From positions 2,949,371-3,013,370 of the forward strand of contig NC_037592.1 of NCBI RefSeq assembly GCF_003073045.1: a stretch of DNA of 64,000 bases, read 5' to 3'. The number at the start of each line of letters is the position of its first letter. The stretch's first letter is position 1. Under the pieces are notes generated by a model. The model did no database searches. It worked only from the letters and a program-made list of their open reading frames with translations, and was not told where the DNA came from. Made by a program: the position numbers and the translations under genes. Shown here in pieces: positions 36,771 to 49,760 of the stretch. Origin of the DNA: Pomacea canaliculata. Lineage: Eukaryota > Mollusca > Gastropoda > Architaenioglossa > Ampullariidae.

Positions 36771-37992
36771 TTTACATGTTTTATTCATAAGATTAAACCG
36801 CTAGTTAGTGTACTGTCTCCTCTCTTGTTTGCCGTGTACACGGCGGAGTGTAGACACAGGAACCAAAACTGCCCTACAGTTAAATTTACACCCGACACCA
36901 GACTCACAGAACTCATTTCCAAAGATAATGACTCCTACTATAGACAGGAGATTGAGCATTTTGTTACGTGTGTGATAACAATTATTTAGAGTGAGTTCAT
37001 TGAATGATAATAAATAGCCCCCCCCCCAAAAAAAAACCCCAACCAAAACCAAACCTATAAACAAACAAATAAAAAAAACACAGCTTGTAGCTGTACAAAG
37101 TGCCTTTCGGACCGCGGCGTCTAAAGTTGGTTACGAATGAGAGAGACTTTTGATTTTACAAATGCATGCTAGGATCGAATGTGAACAGTTTGGATAAAAA
37201 AATTTTATGGACACAAAGTACACGCTGGATTATTATTCGTATTAAAAGATGTAGAATAATTTAAACTACAAAGCTCGCAGATTTGCTCTCACGCGTCGAG
37301 ATCTGAGGTCGTCCACCGATGTCACGATCTCCAGATTTACTTGCCACAGTGCGCAGGCGCAGGGGTCAACGGGTCATGTCCGCCATATTACCGTAGCTCG
37401 TTTTGCCACACATACACGTCCATGGTCCACACTTCTTCGTTGTTGTTTTTTTTTTTTAATACTTTCATAGATACGTGGGTGACATATATGCTTCAAATCC
37501 TATCATTGAAGTGATAATACTAATATTTCAGAACCTGGATGGCCTGAAAATAATGAGTTGAGTGTGTTGGGTGATGATTTTTAAGTGTTTACTACTTAAT
37601 GGTGTATTTTATTCATTTTCAGTTTCAAGAATAAAATTATCCAGATATAATTTTAAAAATTAGTAACTGGAAAACTATTAAAGCTATAGCTTGGTAATGC
37701 TTGGTATCGTCGAAATTAGGATGAACAAAATCTATTTGTCCTATGTACGTTTTTGCGCATACTGTTGATTCAAAAATCGGCTAGGAGTATACTTACTACA
37801 CTTGCAAAAGTTTCCATTTAAAAAAAAATTGATTTCGGTGGGAAACGTCGCTTCCCTTTGTTGATCCTGCATGCTCTAATGAGGGCAAAGTGTCGCCCGC
37901 TCCACCAACTTTCTACCCCCCAAACCTAACCCGACTGCCCGCGCACCCCTCTGTATCCCTCCGTGCTCTCGTTACCGCGAGACTGTTGCCGC

Positions 37993-38458
37993 CATAAATA
38001 GAGCAGCAGACGCCAAGTGCAGACGACAGGCTGGCGTATAACAGTGTGACACTGTAACTTGCTCGTGCGCCGTCTCGTGCCGGGCTTGTACAGTCAAACG
38101 ACCCCTCTCTGGCCACTTGACACTTGCCACTGACAGAATCGTCGACAGCTGAATCCGGCTGCAAGGTAACAGTAGCTGCGGTCCTGTGGACATCTTTTTG
38201 TACTCGCACTCGCCGTCTGTCGTTGCTGTCGTGAGCTATTTGGTCACGAGACTTGTGTTTGCCCCGCGCATGCAGAAGCAGAATTGCTGAAGTTTTACCT
38301 GGTGACGATTTTCAGCTGTTCTCTCTTGCCTGAAACTAATCTAAGGATCAGAATCGCTCGCTTCAAAAGTGTGACTTCTTCCTACCGGCCACCTGTGATC
38401 CGTGACCTACAATTTGACATTTCGCCGACTCCTTCCGGACCCTCGTCATTTAGCTGCT
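37993..38458 (+). promoter_or_regulatory. Putative P450 core promoter and 5' leader
   Basis: CATAAATAGA (37993-38002) is TATA-like and sits in a CpG-rich stretch about 460 bases before the start codon. The leader is closed in the P450 frame by a TGA at 38396-38398. A possible 3' splice site (TCATTTAG at 38445-38452) just before the ATG leaves room for an upstream exon. Confidence 0.4.
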
Positions 38459-41400
38459 ATGACCACTCTTCCAGCTGGCCCTAAAGGGTTGCCGGTAATC
38501 GGCGCCAGCTACAAGTGGAAGGGCCCAGAGACGAACCTAGCATGGGCTCGGGAGTTTGGCCCGCTTTACAGTGTACGCATGGGCCCTAACCTGATGGTGT
38601 ACCTCAACTCCATTGAGCTCGTGGAGGAGTACATGGAAAGGAAAGGGGACGCCTTCCTTGGCCGACCCGAAGGTCCTGCTGCAATCGCCAACGGTTAGTA
38701 AATTAAAAATCTTTAAAACTGACACACCTTATATGTGCTGTTGCCATGGTTACGTTTATTTTATTGTTCAAGTGTCAGCCTTGTGATCCCTGCTTGGACT
38801 CTTGTATGTGTAATTTCTTCAAACTTTAATAACCTCTTGATTTCGTTCACCAGCCCTGTTCCAAACTTGACTTGACTTGACCTTCCACGGTACTTACATA
38901 CCCAGGATGTAATGACTGTAAAATGATTTTCTGACTAGCGCCGGTTCTAGTGGGATGTGGAACCTTGGACTATAGCGCGGCATAGCATCGCTCAGTCTGT
39001 TCGGTCTAACTGGCAGTCACGCAGACGATAAAAACGATGTGACCTTGACATCTGCCCTAAAAAGGTGGTAGGAGAGAGATTTATCCAAATTTCCCGTGAA
39101 AATGGGATGTGACATCCCCGATGATATTGGCTCCTCGAGTGCTAGCGATGGGACCATTCACATAAGCTGATGTTCACTTTACATTCGTTCATCTTGTAGA
39201 CTTTAAAGCAAACGGCACTTTGTAGGACTAATCCAACGATTCTAGGATTTTTAAAAGGTATGCTGAAATTGAAAGTAGAGGGCTAAGAAATGTGTCGTGC
39301 AATGGACACTAATAAAAATTCTATTACACCTCGATCACTTCAACGAACTAAAAGCTATCTTTAGCCTGTTTGTTATCAGTCGAAACTGTTGTCCACACAC
39401 ATGCACACAAATTGTTCGTACTGTCAGGAAGCCACTGGATCCTGCTGTCACATTTGAAACGGATTTTCCAATTAGCTCCAACCGACTTTACGAGCCGTTG
39501 TTAAGATGAGCTGATACGTAGGTTATCAACATTTTATTACGGAAACTAAAACGTCTGTCTCGCTTGATATCCGTTCTTTAATTATATATTCTCCTGCTGC
39601 GTAGCTTTGAAGTTTGCTGATGCATGGCCAAAGAGAGAGAAAAGAGCTAGTAACATATTCGATATGCGTATCACATTATCTGCATCTCGATTGTGCCGGA
39701 TATCAACCGGAAGGAGAGATTCAGTCAAGGTCGCCTGTTTCAATGAGCGAATCGCAACAGCCGAGCAAACAGACAGGTCACCGTCTCGCTTTAAAAAAAA
39801 TGTACACGTTCTACCTGAGTGTTTTTGTAGTACACTACCATCACTCTACTAGGTTTCTTAGTATCTGTTCTATCGTTACTCAACTGGGTGTTTTTGTAAC
39901 ACATGTTCTACCATTACTCCGCTGTGACATGTCCTACTGTTACTCTGCCAGGAGTTTTTTAGTTGACTTTCTCACTTTTACCTATTGTTTCTACGATCGC
40001 TTACTCCCTTTGTTATTAATGAGCACTTTGTAAGAATAATTTTTCTCTGCATCAGAGAATGTGTGTGTGTGTTTTTTTTTCCTTTTTTTTTTTTTTTTTT
40101 TTTTTTTTGGTGTGTAATATACATGCTGAAAGTCAACAACAACAAACGCGATAATAGTCGTGCTTCAATGAAGTAGGGCGGGTTGTATGGGCGGGTTGAA
40201 TGGTTGTATCTCAATAGCGCTGCCCATAAAACAACGAATTCTTATCTACAGTCACACGCATCCCTGCGCCTTCCGACTCGGGTCATCCTCAGACATTTGC
40301 CTTCCGATTTTAGTGAGGCACAGTAGAGCAAATTCACCCCCTAGCCATAAAACGTTTGTGAATTGCTGGGTCGGTTAGGCTTCTTCAGCAGTACAATTTC
40401 ATGTGCAGACTATAAGCCAGTCAACCGTGTAACACTGACCTTTATCTAAATTGCTAAAATGTAGTGGGGCCTTGTATGGGTACTTTTTCCCCTTGCCGCC
40501 CTGATGCTGTTTACACGATATGAGGAAACACAGGTCACAGGGTAATGCTAATGGCGCTGATAGCATCACTTCCTTTATTTAATGCATGTAAGTATTAAAC
40601 TTGGGTGTTATCAGTAATAGTTGCAGAAATGCTGAAATATTGTTTTAGATCGCAAGCTGATCATGGTTGGTATGATAAAAAGGTACCTATTGAAATTGAT
40701 TTGTTTGATGGGTTTTTGTGTACCCTTCCCTATCCCCTCCAGGTCTACTGTTCGGGCAAGGGGAGAGATGGAAGGAGAACCGGGCCGCCATGACATGCGC
40801 CATGAAAACCGGGCCTTCACACGCCACCTACGAAGACATCATCGGCACAGAGGCAGATCGTGTACTGCAGCAGATGAAGAGCGCATGCGCTGAGCCGTTA
40901 CACTTGGACGACTTTTTTCTCCCTGCTCTTACCAGTCGCCTTGCCACGTTGCTGCTGGGCGAGGCCCTGGACTGCGACAGTGAAGTCATGAACATCTTGG
41001 TGGAGCAGATGAGGAACCTGGAGGAGGTGGACCTCACCTCCAAATCGACGCAAATGTTTTTGAAGGTAAACTGTGTGCTGCCTCTGTAGGTCCGGATTTC
41101 GTCAGCAGTTCGTTTGCCTTGAAATTACTGTCCTCGTTTTATTTATTTATTTTGTGCATATCTTTTAGTAAGAGAGTAAGATCAAGATTCAGAATTCCTT
41201 TCACTTCTTCCCACGATGATACATCTATAGCACATGCGCTTCCATCAGTCACTCACTGGCGTGCTCTTGTAGAAGGGAGAATGTGTGCAGGTCATTCAAG
41301 CCAAGAAGTGAAACATTAATCTTAGCATGAAGACTTTAAAAACCGTGTTTTGAATTTCTGAACAAAGGAGTACATACATGTTTTGTTATGTTGCTTATTA

Positions 41401-43624
41401 AAAAAAATAAAAGATAAAAATGTTTAAAAAAATCTTAATAACATTACATTGACATTATGATCGCAAGAATATGTAACAACTTTTATTTTTTTCGCCCGTT
41501 AGTCCGATTTTAACATGGTGTGTCACTGTAACAGGTGCGTCATTTCCGTCGACCGTTAGAAGCCATAAGCGGACGCACGATACCCGACATGTTTAAGATG
41601 TCAGAAGCGATGCAGGCCATCATAAGACAATGGATTTCCACGCGCAGAGAGGCTCTCCGCAAGGCAGATGGAAAGCCTGACAGCAATGCCCTTCTTGACC
41701 ACATTCTAGTCTCCGAAGAGTATTCCTCTAGGCCTGAGAATGATGGTGAGTGCTGTTCATTGTTCTTAAGTGAATCGCTGATGTACACGTTGGTAAATCT
41801 TACTATAAGTTTACAAATATCTACATCAGTAGGGTGTCCCCAAAATGTATACACACTTGGAATAGTTATGAAAGTAGTGTGTACTAAAATGTATTTTAAA
41901 TAAACTGTCAAAATGTAATAGAATCTACAGACATCATTTAATTGTTTTGTCAGCGCCTTTTTTTCAAACTGATGTCTTTTCTGGTACAGGCAGTGCAATG
42001 AATCGCAAACATCAAGAAACTGTCTTTGTGCGGCAACTGCATTTCCAAACTTTCAGTTTAATTTTAGGATGAATTTCGTTTACCCAAAGCATTAGCCTGG
42101 CTTCCATTATTACGGGTGAAATCGGAAAAGAAAGAAACATCAATAGAGCTGCCAGATGCTAAAGTGTGTAGACAATTTTAAGAACACCGTAAAATTCGTT
42201 TCATTCTATTTCAATCTCCCCACTTTCTCTCACTTTGTGGGGGAGGGTAGGGAGAGGAGGGGATAAGAACTGTGGCAATGGTTGGTTGGGACCTTCAGTA
42301 ACGTCCAAATGTCTCGAACTCATCACCAAAAATTAAAAATCGCGAGAAATTAATGACAGCGCTATATTCGATTAACATAATGATGTGCTTTTAAAATGTT
42401 TCAGTAGCCATTCATGGTGGAAACAGAACGAGTTGTATGAAATGTTTATGCAGATTTAGGTGCTTAAGAGGTGGACGTTATAGTTGGGTAACTTTTCTTA
42501 ATGATCTGTTTGCTGGTTATGTTTTAATTCTAACTTTGATTCGATTTTGCCCCTGAACTGTAGTGCTTAATCTACAGATGTTGCTGTTACTTTCCCCTAC
42601 AATCTGTCTTTGTTAATTTTCATGGGCACTTATTGTTGATCACAGACAAAGAGCTCGTACAGTCCTTGATGGACCTGTTTTTCGGTGGCGTGACTAGCTC
42701 CCTGTCGGCCATCGAGTTCTTCTGTTTGTACCTCATTCATTTCCCGGAAGTGCAGAACAAGGTGAAGGACGAGCTTAGGCGGGCTCGCTCCAGTAATGTG
42801 ACGATCTCTTGGGCCAATCAGCAGCACTTCCCATACACCCGAGCCACCCTGACAGAGGTGCTGCGCCTCGGGTCTGTGACCCCGTCATCACTTCCTCACG
42901 TGGCCACCGAGGACGCCATCATAGAAGACAAGTACGAGGTCCCAAAAGGAGCCTTTGTGCTAGCGAGCATCTTCAGCCTCCACCGAGACCCGCGCTTCTA
43001 CAAAGACCCAGAACTGTTTGACCCACAGCGCCATCTAGACGACAACGGCAAATTCGTGAAACCTAAGAGTTATCGACCATTTGGCGTCGGTGAGTAATCT
43101 CTAGAGATGGCGAAGGTGGGAGCTAAACGTCAAATTATTTACTTTTGCCAGCTAATGCAGAAAATGCATGCCATTGTCTTCTTCGAAACCGCCACTGAAT
43201 AGGGTCAGTGAAAAAATCCTTTTTAATTCATTTAATTCCAGTTGATTAACCAGAGAGTGATGTGTATTGAAAAGACGTTTATGACAGTCGACTAATTTCC
43301 CAATCCCGCGTATTTCTAGCCTCGACATTTTAAGGCTGGATTACTCACGACACAGAAAATAACCTTTTTATTTACTGTTACAGTCTTTGTTTTATGATTA
43401 TTATTATTTTATTATTTTTTCCTTTTGCTTGTATAGGCAAACGGAGCTGTATTGGAGGTCATCTGGCGGAAATCGAACTTTTCCTCTTCATCACAAGACT
43501 GCTGAGTCAGTTCCGCATCCGGGCCATTGATCCAGCGTCACCTCCGCCCTTTGAGTGTCACATGCGCATTATTCGACGCATCAAGCCGTTCACATGCGTG
43601 CTAGAACCCGATGACACGCCCTAG
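38459..43624 (+). CDS. Cytochrome P450, CYP2-like, 5 coding exons, 466 aa
   Basis: Exons 38459-38693, 40743-41065, 41535-41745, 42646-43089 and 43437-43624 are phase-consistent (1,0,1,1). It is a haem-thiolate monooxygenase. Motifs: proline-rich hinge LPAGPKGLPVIG at the extreme N-terminus; C-helix WKENR (W88-R92); I-helix FGGVTS (269-274), with Gly-Gly-x-Thr for oxygen activation; K-helix EVLR (E327-R330); FDPQR (381-385); and haem loop FGVGKRSCIG with the axial Cys409. These fit a microsomal class II enzyme of the CYP2 clan. The roughly 25-30 residue hydrophobic anchor normally before the hinge is absent. Stop TAG at 43622-43624. Substrate not predictable. Confidence 0.92.
38694..40742 (+). 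other. P450 intron 1
   Basis: About 2 kb. It contains a long T run (about 40071-40109) and loosely repeated TGTTCTA(T/C)C(G/A)TTACTC units (39830-39960). No coding exon recognised. Confidence 0.55.
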
Positions 43625-45182
43625 ATTAGGTCAAAGGACAACGAGTCAAAGTAACAGCAGCGTTTGCTGTACAGTGTACATTTTCGAAACGGCATGAACT
43701 AATAAGCCCTGCCGACTTGCTAGTTCCCACTAAGTTTCCTGTCGAAAGGAGGGAAAAAACGCAAACCATATGACCTCAACCACAAGAGTGCCATCGGAAG
43801 TCATTGACCTTACTTGGAATCCCTTTGGGATCCAACCACTTAGCTGCATCCGCGACAGGAACAATCTGGAGTACGAAACGATTTTAATCAGTACTCTACA
43901 CATAAAGTGTCAAATTGCGAGTGTACTTGCTTTGTGAAAATGCGAGTGGCTCCTTAGACAGGACTGATGCCATGGTGACACAGCGCCACATGGCTGATGC
44001 TCGACACTCAGGTCGATTGACAATGATACTTGCGATATACAGATAACCGAGGGACCGTTCCTGTCTAATTACCCTCTCGATTACTCCTCCATCTGAGCAG
44101 ACATTTTGATGTTGGGCAAAAACTAAATCGTCGATGAGATTAAATATTATTAACACGACGACTTTAATAGCGACTCTTCATTCAGTTGCTAAGACTTCAG
44201 CCATCTTTGTCTGTCTCTACGATCCGTCTCCAATGAACTATCCGACTTTCGCACTCCGTTGCAACCTTTACATGGCATGGGAATGGCTATGCATATGCTG
44301 GGACTGCTATATTCCCTGATGTAGAGTAGTATAAAGCAATATCAGCGAGAGGGATCTGGATAATATTAGATATGGAGACAACGCAATAATTTGTATGAAA
44401 AGATTCTCCATTCTGTGAAGAAAACAGGCTCGGTTCGTCCTAAAACTTTCATCTGCTGTATGGGCCTCGGAGAATTTTACACTTTTGGGCTTGCGTGAGC
44501 ATTGGCTAAATAAATGTAAACTAATAAATAAAAAGATGAGAGTCGGAAGAGAAACATCGCTATGGACTCTTCACTTTCATGTCATATATACATGTATATC
44601 TAAATTGTTAATCTTCACATAAATAATGTTAATGTCATTGTACTTGTTTTCCTTTCCACTTTTTGAGCTGATGAGTACCAAGTTCATTATTACTCTATTA
44701 CTTACTTAGTTATTGATTATAAGTAATGTTTTCATGAAATAATAAATTTATATTATCTAAACCACTGTGTAATTTTCTCTAAATAAGGGCTGCCAACTGT
44801 TGTTAAATTTGTTGATACATTTTTGTAAAAACGACACCGCAATTTTTCTGATCCAACGACATACCAGATCGTCTGTGAAATGCATTTTTTCGACTGTTTT
44901 GAAGATCATTACACGTAAATATATACTTGTTAAAAAATCCGGCTTTTGTTCCTAGCAAAGGTTAAAAAAAGGACACAGCCCCAAACATTATTCAGAAACA
45001 TATAATTATTGCTGCATCGTCAAAGCATTCTCCAGCAAAAGTGAAATGGATCGCTTTTTTACTTGAGGCATATATCTACAGATATGGGCGAATGAGGGCG
45101 ATATAAAACTAATCTGTAAATTTCAGCCTCTAAAACTCAACCCGTTTGATAAATCAGGGCTTAATTAATAACTGCCCCTTTG
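43625..45182 (+). other. P450 3' flank, converging on the AKT1S1 unit
   Basis: AATAAA-type signals occur at about 44509-44530 and 44740, either of which could end the P450 transcript. AT-rich, no gene seen. Confidence 0.5.
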
Positions 45183-45480
45183 GCGATCCGAAATCGTGTT
45201 TCAGATGAAGTCGTGCTTCACCCAGTGCGCATGCGCAGTGGTCACAAGTAACGCATGCGCAGACATTCTATTATGACTTTATGTTAACATACACCACAAA
45301 GCTTTAATTTGTATTTGTAGCTATGCAATGCAATACCTATTTCCTTTGTCAAGTGTTTCTGGGATGAGAGATTGAAGGAACTTCCCATATCTTCTTTCAC
45401 AGTGTGTGTGTGTGTGTGCGCGTATGCGTTACCTGTGACCCCTGCGCATGCGCACTGGGTGAAGCACGATTTCGGATCGC
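45183..45480. mobile_element. MITE-like element with about 60-base inverted arms
   Basis: The left arm (45183-45260) and the reverse complement of the right arm (45421-45480) share GCGATCCGAAATCGTG, TGCTTCACCCAGTGCGCATG, CGCAG and GGTCACA-GTAACGCAT. The left arm carries a 17-base internal duplication (around TTTCAGATGAAGTCG). The ~160-base centre has no ORF but does have a (TG)n run. Long terminal inverted repeats without coding sequence fit a MITE. No target-site duplication was identified. Confidence 0.75.
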
Positions 45481-46699
45481 AATACACCCAAACCACAAAT
45501 GTATTCATGTATATTCTTTAAGGTTGAAGTGAGAGCTAGTTATAGAGGGAGAGGACGGTAACAATTCCCGCATTCCACTGTCCTAATCATTCCTATAGTC
45601 TCAGTAAGGAACATAAATGTGAGTGCTTTAAATAATTCACAGCTCTGCTCATTGGCTCTGCTCATTATGATCTGAGTAGTGTGCACATGCTGGTCTCATC
45701 CGTTTCTATACTGTGACATCTCCAAAAGCCGGTGTTTATGTTCTTGTTAAATTATATGAAATAACATACTGTTCTTAAATGATCGTATCAATCTCTCTCT
45801 GTATTTTCATGATATGCACACTCACAATTTAAGGCAGACATTAGCCCAGATTCAACATGTCAGTGAGATTATGGTGACCTTCATAGAAAATTCCATTTCA
45901 GTATTTGTCATAGTTTCTCCAGTGGTTTGGAACACGATATTGGTCAAAATTACTGTTGTTACCGAGAATGCCCGCAGAGTAAATTCGCGAACCAAGTCAT
46001 TCAAAGTTGCTTGGTAAGATCAGGGTTGGGGTTGGTGATAACTGCTAAAAAGTAGGTTATTATGAAAGTCCACTCTTATGCTACTCCTAATGAGAGAGAC
46101 ACGCAACAGACGAGCTGAAAAGAAAACGCAAAAACGTAAGTTTGAACCATGTGAAATAATTAGACTATATAAGGTCAAAAATATTTTTTATAGGATAGTA
46201 TAAAAAAAAGGGGGGGGGAACATTTAAAATGAAAAGCGCTTTGGTGTGTGGTAAAACAAAAACTAAGTTAGTGAAAATGTACATTTACAAAATATAGATG
46301 AAATAAATTATGTGAAAAAATTATAAGAATAATACAAACCCAGGTGCTAGTCTAAAAGCTATAGAACTATAGCAGTAGCAGTAGGATCCATTACCCAACA
46401 TATTCCCGGCCCTTTGATGTTTCAAAGGTGCCAGCCGATGATTTGAAAATGAATGACATAAGTTATAATAATTCATACAAAGCATAGACTGCAACAGGTC
46501 TTTGCTCACATTTTCAAGTCATCAATGGCATTTTCTGATTCACAACCTTGGCGTGTACTAGTTACCCCAATAGCAATGAATGTACATACAAACCACCTCA
46601 AATGTAATGGAAAGATTTGCACTAGTTCCTTGATGAGGCCAACAGTGTTATTATCCACTGAGTCAATTACTAATGCAGTTCTCGTGGCTTACCTGACCT

Positions 46700-46990
46700 G
46701 CAGCTGAACAAATTCAGTTGAGAACCATGCTGCTCAGGACACTTCACTGGCTTCCTATTAGGGTATGCTCAAAGTATCCTCTTGCTGTTTTCTGTGCTTG
46801 CATTGTTGTAGTCTTCCTGACTACTTGCATTCACAAGTATAAACCATCATAGGGACTGCTCAGAATTCCGAAGCTCTCCATTTCAACCTTTGGCTAGTGC
46901 TCTTTTGCAATATTTAAACCCACCATTTGGAATTCTCAGCCAATGCACTTACAATAAAACACACCTTTTCCAAACAAATTTAGCATATGT
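46700..46990 (+). mobile_element. Decayed CR1-like reverse-transcriptase fragment
   Basis: In broken frames it reads MLLRTLHWLPIRV, then GLLRIPKLSISTFG and PTIWNSQPMHLQ. These match the usual LHWLPI...LR.P...FG..SF....P..WN..P order of CR1-type LINE ORF2 ends. Stops and shifts throughout. Confidence 0.65.
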
Positions 46991-49554
46991 GTGTGTTGTG
47001 AGTAGCCTCCAGGTGAAATGTAAGAATTATAATAATTAGTTCCACCCACAATGTGAAATTCCTTGTTGGAATTACTTTATTCACACCTCCCCCACCAGGA
47101 AGAAAAACTAAACAAAAAACATACAACTGATATGTAAAATTTCACTAAAGAAGAATAAACAATCATGCACCTATGACTTATATTTTTACTTTTCTTATTT
47201 CTTTGGGCCTATCGCAAACAATTGCTATAATTTTAATTACAGTTTTTGGAAGTACCCAACAAATTGTTTAATTCTTGTGGTAGAGCTTTTCAATGGAATA
47301 TTGGCAGCATTCTATCCATAGACAAAAAAATCACCATTGTTTTATGTGCACTCACAATTTGGAACTTTATCATTCCTGTAGTACATGTAATTTCTTATTC
47401 TAAACCTATTATTAGATGCCTTTAGGCCCCGTGGAAAACATTGTGAATAAAGTTTCAGAATACCATTTGTGCGCATGCTGGTGAAAGAGATATATCCTAT
47501 AGTATGATCTTTAAATCAGCTGAAAATAAGTTGCAGGTTTTTCTTTATGGGTTCAGACCCATGATAAACCTAAATTATTCAGCATTGTACTTAATGGCAA
47601 TGATACAGCAGTATCGGCTCAACTTCAACTTGCATAATTTATATGTAAACCAATATGCAAGTAATTTGTTCCCTCTCACACTGAAATTAATGGCTCATTA
47701 ATGCCCGAGACTCTCAGTCAAATGTGATACTCATAAGATTCAAACAAGAAGTTAAAATATTATGTATTGAGGTTTACTGTTGTTGCAATCTGCATGATTA
47801 AAATTCATCGAGACAAGAGCTGCCTAGCTTTGTAAACACATCTGAAATGCTGCAAGTGAAGCATCATAGACTAGCTTTTAGAACAAGAGCAGGTACACAC
47901 ATCCAGGCATTAAAAATAATACGTAATACTGTGATACTTCTGAAAATTTTAATTCAATGAACACTAATCATCTACTCCCATGACTACCACTTCAACTGCA
48001 ACAAGAAGTTGCTGTCACACGTTCACAACCTAAAACCACTGTTCCACTAAAAACAAACACACCATCCAGAATCTTCAGATGCCAATATATACATGGTAAA
48101 AACAGAGTTCTCAAAGTAGGTCGCACCATCACACTTCATTACCACCATATCGATGCTCAATACATTCCAGGTTCCACACAAAAAAGTAGTTGAAGGTCAA
48201 CACAGTAAGATTTTTTTCTTAAAAGCCTTCTGGCTATGGCTGGCAGTGGGACAAATTGTATTTCAATGCTCACTGTTGAAAAAAATGAATACAAAATTGG
48301 CAATAATATGGAAGCTTGACCTATCCAAAAAAAGAGGATATCCAAGGCTGGCAAGGTTTCAACAAAATGTCCTTCAAACTTTCTTTTTTCTACACCATTT
48401 ATTTTTCTTTCATTTAGCGTGCAATATGCACATCATCTTTCCTCTTACTGCACTGTCTTTAGATACAGTATATGCAACCGAAAACTTTGTTGATGAAAAT
48501 GTACTGAAAAAAAAATCCATGATCATAGCACTGTACAAAGAAATGAAAGCCACTTCACCAAAGTCTTTTCAAAGAGCTGATCTAAACAACCTTTAAACTA
48601 AGAATAATGTTGTTAATATAGCACTTTCAGAGCTTTTTTTGCAAATTTTCTCCAAATGTGTAGACAGTTTAATGCATGTGCCCAACTACCAAATGCCTTG
48701 GTCATGCACTCGACAACACTAAATAACATGCTGGATTATACAAAAGCTCCCCCAAAATGAAAAGGTTAATATCTGGGGTTGAGATCACATTTTTATCACC
48801 TATTATGGCATACAGAGTGACAATGACCAGTCAGTAAATGAGTTTCCCCAATCTGTCAGGCTTTGAAAATTTTTCCAGTTAACACCCTTCTGAATCAAAA
48901 CTCCATGCTTAGGACTCCAGATTTTCTTTTTAAATCACCTCTCAAAGACAACTTGAACTTTATACCTGATTCTTCCAACAGCCCACCCATCCTAACCTGT
49001 ATCCAAAATACAGAAGCCATGTTTGTTTAAGATATGGCTGAAGGAATAATTTTTACTTTGGACACTAAACTACTTCACCAGAATAATGATCTGAAACATT
49101 TCAGTAGATATCTCAGCATATGAGAATAATAATACAAAGAGAAACAGACCTTTCTATATTTACTGCGGAATTCATGTTCAATTAATGCTAGAACAATGTC
49201 AATACCCCTGCCTTACTTTCATGCTCCCTTTAACCATGTACAACCAAATTCTTTCAGGTTTGAGAACAAGCAGTAAATCATTTTATATATTTTTAACAGA
49301 AAATTGGCATTGGATAAAAATCATGTATAGCTGTGACCTTTCTTAGATGATTTTCCCTTGGTGTTTGTATAAATCTTAAGCTTTCTGCATCCCACCAACA
49401 AAGGTATAAAACAGACTGGATTCAGCATGTCATCAACATGTCTCCTGTAGCCAATCCAGTTGGAATTAAAAGCAGTATATCCATTTTTGGAACAAATATG
49501 CTAACAACCTAAAAATATGAGGTGGTATGAATACTATTATATCAATGTCTAGAT

Positions 49555-49760
49555 GATGGTGTGAATCCAGCGTAAACATTCAGGTGATGGTGTGGATCCA
49601 ATCATGTGATGGTGTGATCATAACAGTGTAAACATTGAGGTGATGATGTGGATCCTATCACAACAATCATTTGATGGCATGATCTTAACAGTGTAACTAT
49701 TCTGATGATTTTGTGGAATATAACAGTGAATTCTAATAGCGTAAACATTAAGTGTAAACT
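49555..49760 (+). repeat. Imperfect tandem repeat (minisatellite)
   Basis: Units contain CAG(C/T)GTAAACATT(C/G)AGG followed by TGATG(G/A)TGTGGATCC. Two fuller and at least two shortened units follow one another. They lie in the presumed AKT1S1 3'UTR. Confidence 0.65.

Larger units (their letters stand above)
34212..38458 (+). other. SLC9C 3' flank and P450 upstream region
   Basis: About 4.2 kb with no further gene. An AATAAA near 34966 could serve the SLC9C transcript. A repeat with a TTGATTTGTATAGCAC start and a GTGCGCTTTACAAATG end lies at about 36515-36770. AT-rich runs follow to 37.8 kb, then a CpG-rich P450 promoter/leader region. Confidence 0.5.

Noticed and set aside
38284..38484. Hydrophobic peptide LLKFYLVTIFSCSLL as the missing P450 anchor
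   Set aside because: It begins with TTG, not ATG, lies in a different frame from the P450, and no donor/acceptor pair joins the two.
48153..48596. 147-codon plus-strand ORF
   Set aside because: It is the longest uninterrupted frame in the AT-rich 46-53 kb block, but it has no recognisable domain, no splice context and Lys/Phe-rich composition expected of AT-rich noncoding DNA.
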